Below, in pieces: positions 63,118-64,000 of a DNA stretch of 64,000 nucleotides. The notes under the pieces are model-generated. The model worked only from the letters and a program-made list of their open reading frames with translations, did not search any database and was not told where the DNA came from. Numbering within the stretch: position 1 is the stretch's first letter; each line of letters opens with the position of its first letter. The DNA comes from Ricordea florida. Taxonomy: Eukaryota > Cnidaria > Anthozoa > Corallimorpharia > Ricordeidae. A program made the translations under genes and the position numbers. The DNA lies in contig OX453277.1 in assembly GCA_949710005.1 (NCBI GenBank), forward strand, positions 3,655,001-3,719,000, read 5' to 3'.

Positions 63118-63999
63118 CTAATCAAAAGGAATAATTGGTGGGCATAGATTGATCAGTGCAGAACAAACCCTAATAATGCGATCAATCATAGGAACTCTGC
63201 TATCCACCGTGCCTGAAGGGTTACATTTAAGCAGATCTATGGGGAGTGTTCCTTGTAAAATAGTATATTTCCTCCGTAACAGGCCAATAACCCTCTCCAC
63301 ATGGATTCTCACATTAGCAATCCCTCTTGTGCATTCCACATCTATAGGATCCAGCTGGGACTTTCCTTTCGTAAAGGCAGGAATTACAAGACTTGCTTGC
63401 TTGTACATCACACTGTCATGGATAGTAAATCCCCTGTCGGCCATAACCATGTCTCCAGGGAGAAGCTTTTCAAGTATTCCACAATTTTCTGTGAGATACT
63501 TATCTGAGGTGCGACCACCCCATGCTTCAGATACAAAAGAAATGGTTCCTTGAGGGGTTATACCAATAAGCACCTTGATGGTGTTGTGGTGTTTGTAGTT
63601 AGAAAATGTTTGAGCCCTTGCTAGAAGGTTGCTTGGTCGATCAATAAAAATCTCAAAACAATCTAAAATAACTGTTGTCCTTTTCCCAAAGGAATACTGG
63701 AAGCATTGTGGCATGGTAGCCCACAAACTCTCCCGGTCTGGCCAGGAAATAAGTGGGCTCAAACGAGCGTCCATGACTTCCATCCAAGTAGATATTATAC
63801 GATTAACGGTTCTTCTGGAGATTCCGAATCGGTAGGCCAGATCCTGTAAGAACACATTAAGTCTCAGTCTTATCAGGACCAAAATAAACTCCTGGAACTG
63901 CGTCAGGCTCTTGGAGCTTTTATCAACATGTGGTGCAACATGGTTTAAAGTTGTTTTTAAAACTGAAAAGCATGGCAGTCCAGTATAAAAACGGACTTT
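63118..63999 (-). CDS. DDE_Tnp_4-type transposase, 5' end beyond the window
   Basis: The frame is open from the window edge to the stop at 63118, giving 293 residues of a partial protein. It starts with [11 protein letters not shown] and a helix-turn-helix segment ([29 protein letters not shown]) typical of the HTH that precedes DDE_Tnp_4. The catalytic triad is visible: D in [15 protein letters not shown] in [11 protein letters not shown], and E in [36 protein letters not shown] is another family hallmark. An N-terminal DNA-binding domain, often THAP, would be encoded past the right edge. No frameshift or stop is present, so the copy may be recent. HARBI1/PIF-type transposases share the domain, but the YqaJ partner favours ISL2EU. 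Confidence 0.88.
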   Translation of the reverse strand, partial: KVRFYTGLPCFSVLKTTLNHVAPHVDKSSKSLTQFQEFILVLIRLRLNVFLQDLAYRFGISRRTVNRIISTWMEVMDARLSPLISWPDRESLWATMPQCFQYSFGKRTTVILDCFEIFIDRPSNLLARAQTFSNYKHHNTIKVLIGITPQGTISFVSEAWGGRTSDKYLTENCGILEKLLPGDMVMADRGFTIHDSVMYKQASLVIPAFTKGKSQLDPIDVECTRGIANVRIHVERVIGLLRRKYTILQGTLPIDLLKCNPSGTVDSRVPMIDRIIRVCSALINLCPPIIPFD

Positions 64000-64000
64000 A

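Overview
The window is eukaryotic and reads as an anthozoan cnidarian, most likely a stony coral. This is inferred from introns in most genes, AT-rich noncoding DNA, animal genes (a SoxC factor, a HUNK-like kinase, FAM91A1, TMEM14), tRNA-derived SINEs and very many short inverted-repeat DNA transposons. There are no operons, ribosome binding sites or CRISPR arrays. Multi-exon genes were rebuilt by hand from splice signals and reading phase. One feature is given per gene, with exon coordinates in the evidence.

Layout. An intronless SoxC HMG-box gene is at 2477-3355 (+). A HUNK-like protein kinase of about 1057 residues follows on the same strand (4964-18051). FAM91A1 runs on the minus strand (35536 down to 19686, 23 exons found, last few residues not found) and starts 348 bp from TMEM14 (35885-39768, +), so the two share a head-to-head promoter. 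A minus-strand gene at 41583-48102 encodes two EF-hands, a long charged coiled coil and a segment resembling the dynein heavy-chain stalk. Upstream of it, on the same strand, is a probable small gene (48724-50355) of unrecognised family, seen only from spliced exons. A lone 216-codon ORF lies at 54119-54769 (+).

The right end (about 58.6-64 kb) is mobile DNA. It has a 962-residue protein with SWIM, YqaJ nuclease, two PHD fingers and an Ulp1-like protease, converging on a DDE_Tnp_4-type transposase that runs off the window. This pairing resembles ISL2EU transposons.

The most interesting repeat finding is a composite foldback architecture seen five times (18.5, 29.2, 41.2, 53.5 and 58.7 kb). 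Each copy has a 100-145 bp near-perfect hairpin next to a 120-295 bp segment with its own inverted-repeat ends. The segment core reads GCCAATCAGA or a close variant, while the hairpin arms differ in sequence between copies. Also clear are a Mutator-like element with a perfect 9-bp target duplication, split by a nested element with a TTA duplication (55.2-56.6 kb), and several other small elements with readable ends. Coordinates of hand-built exons agree with phase throughout, except where noted.
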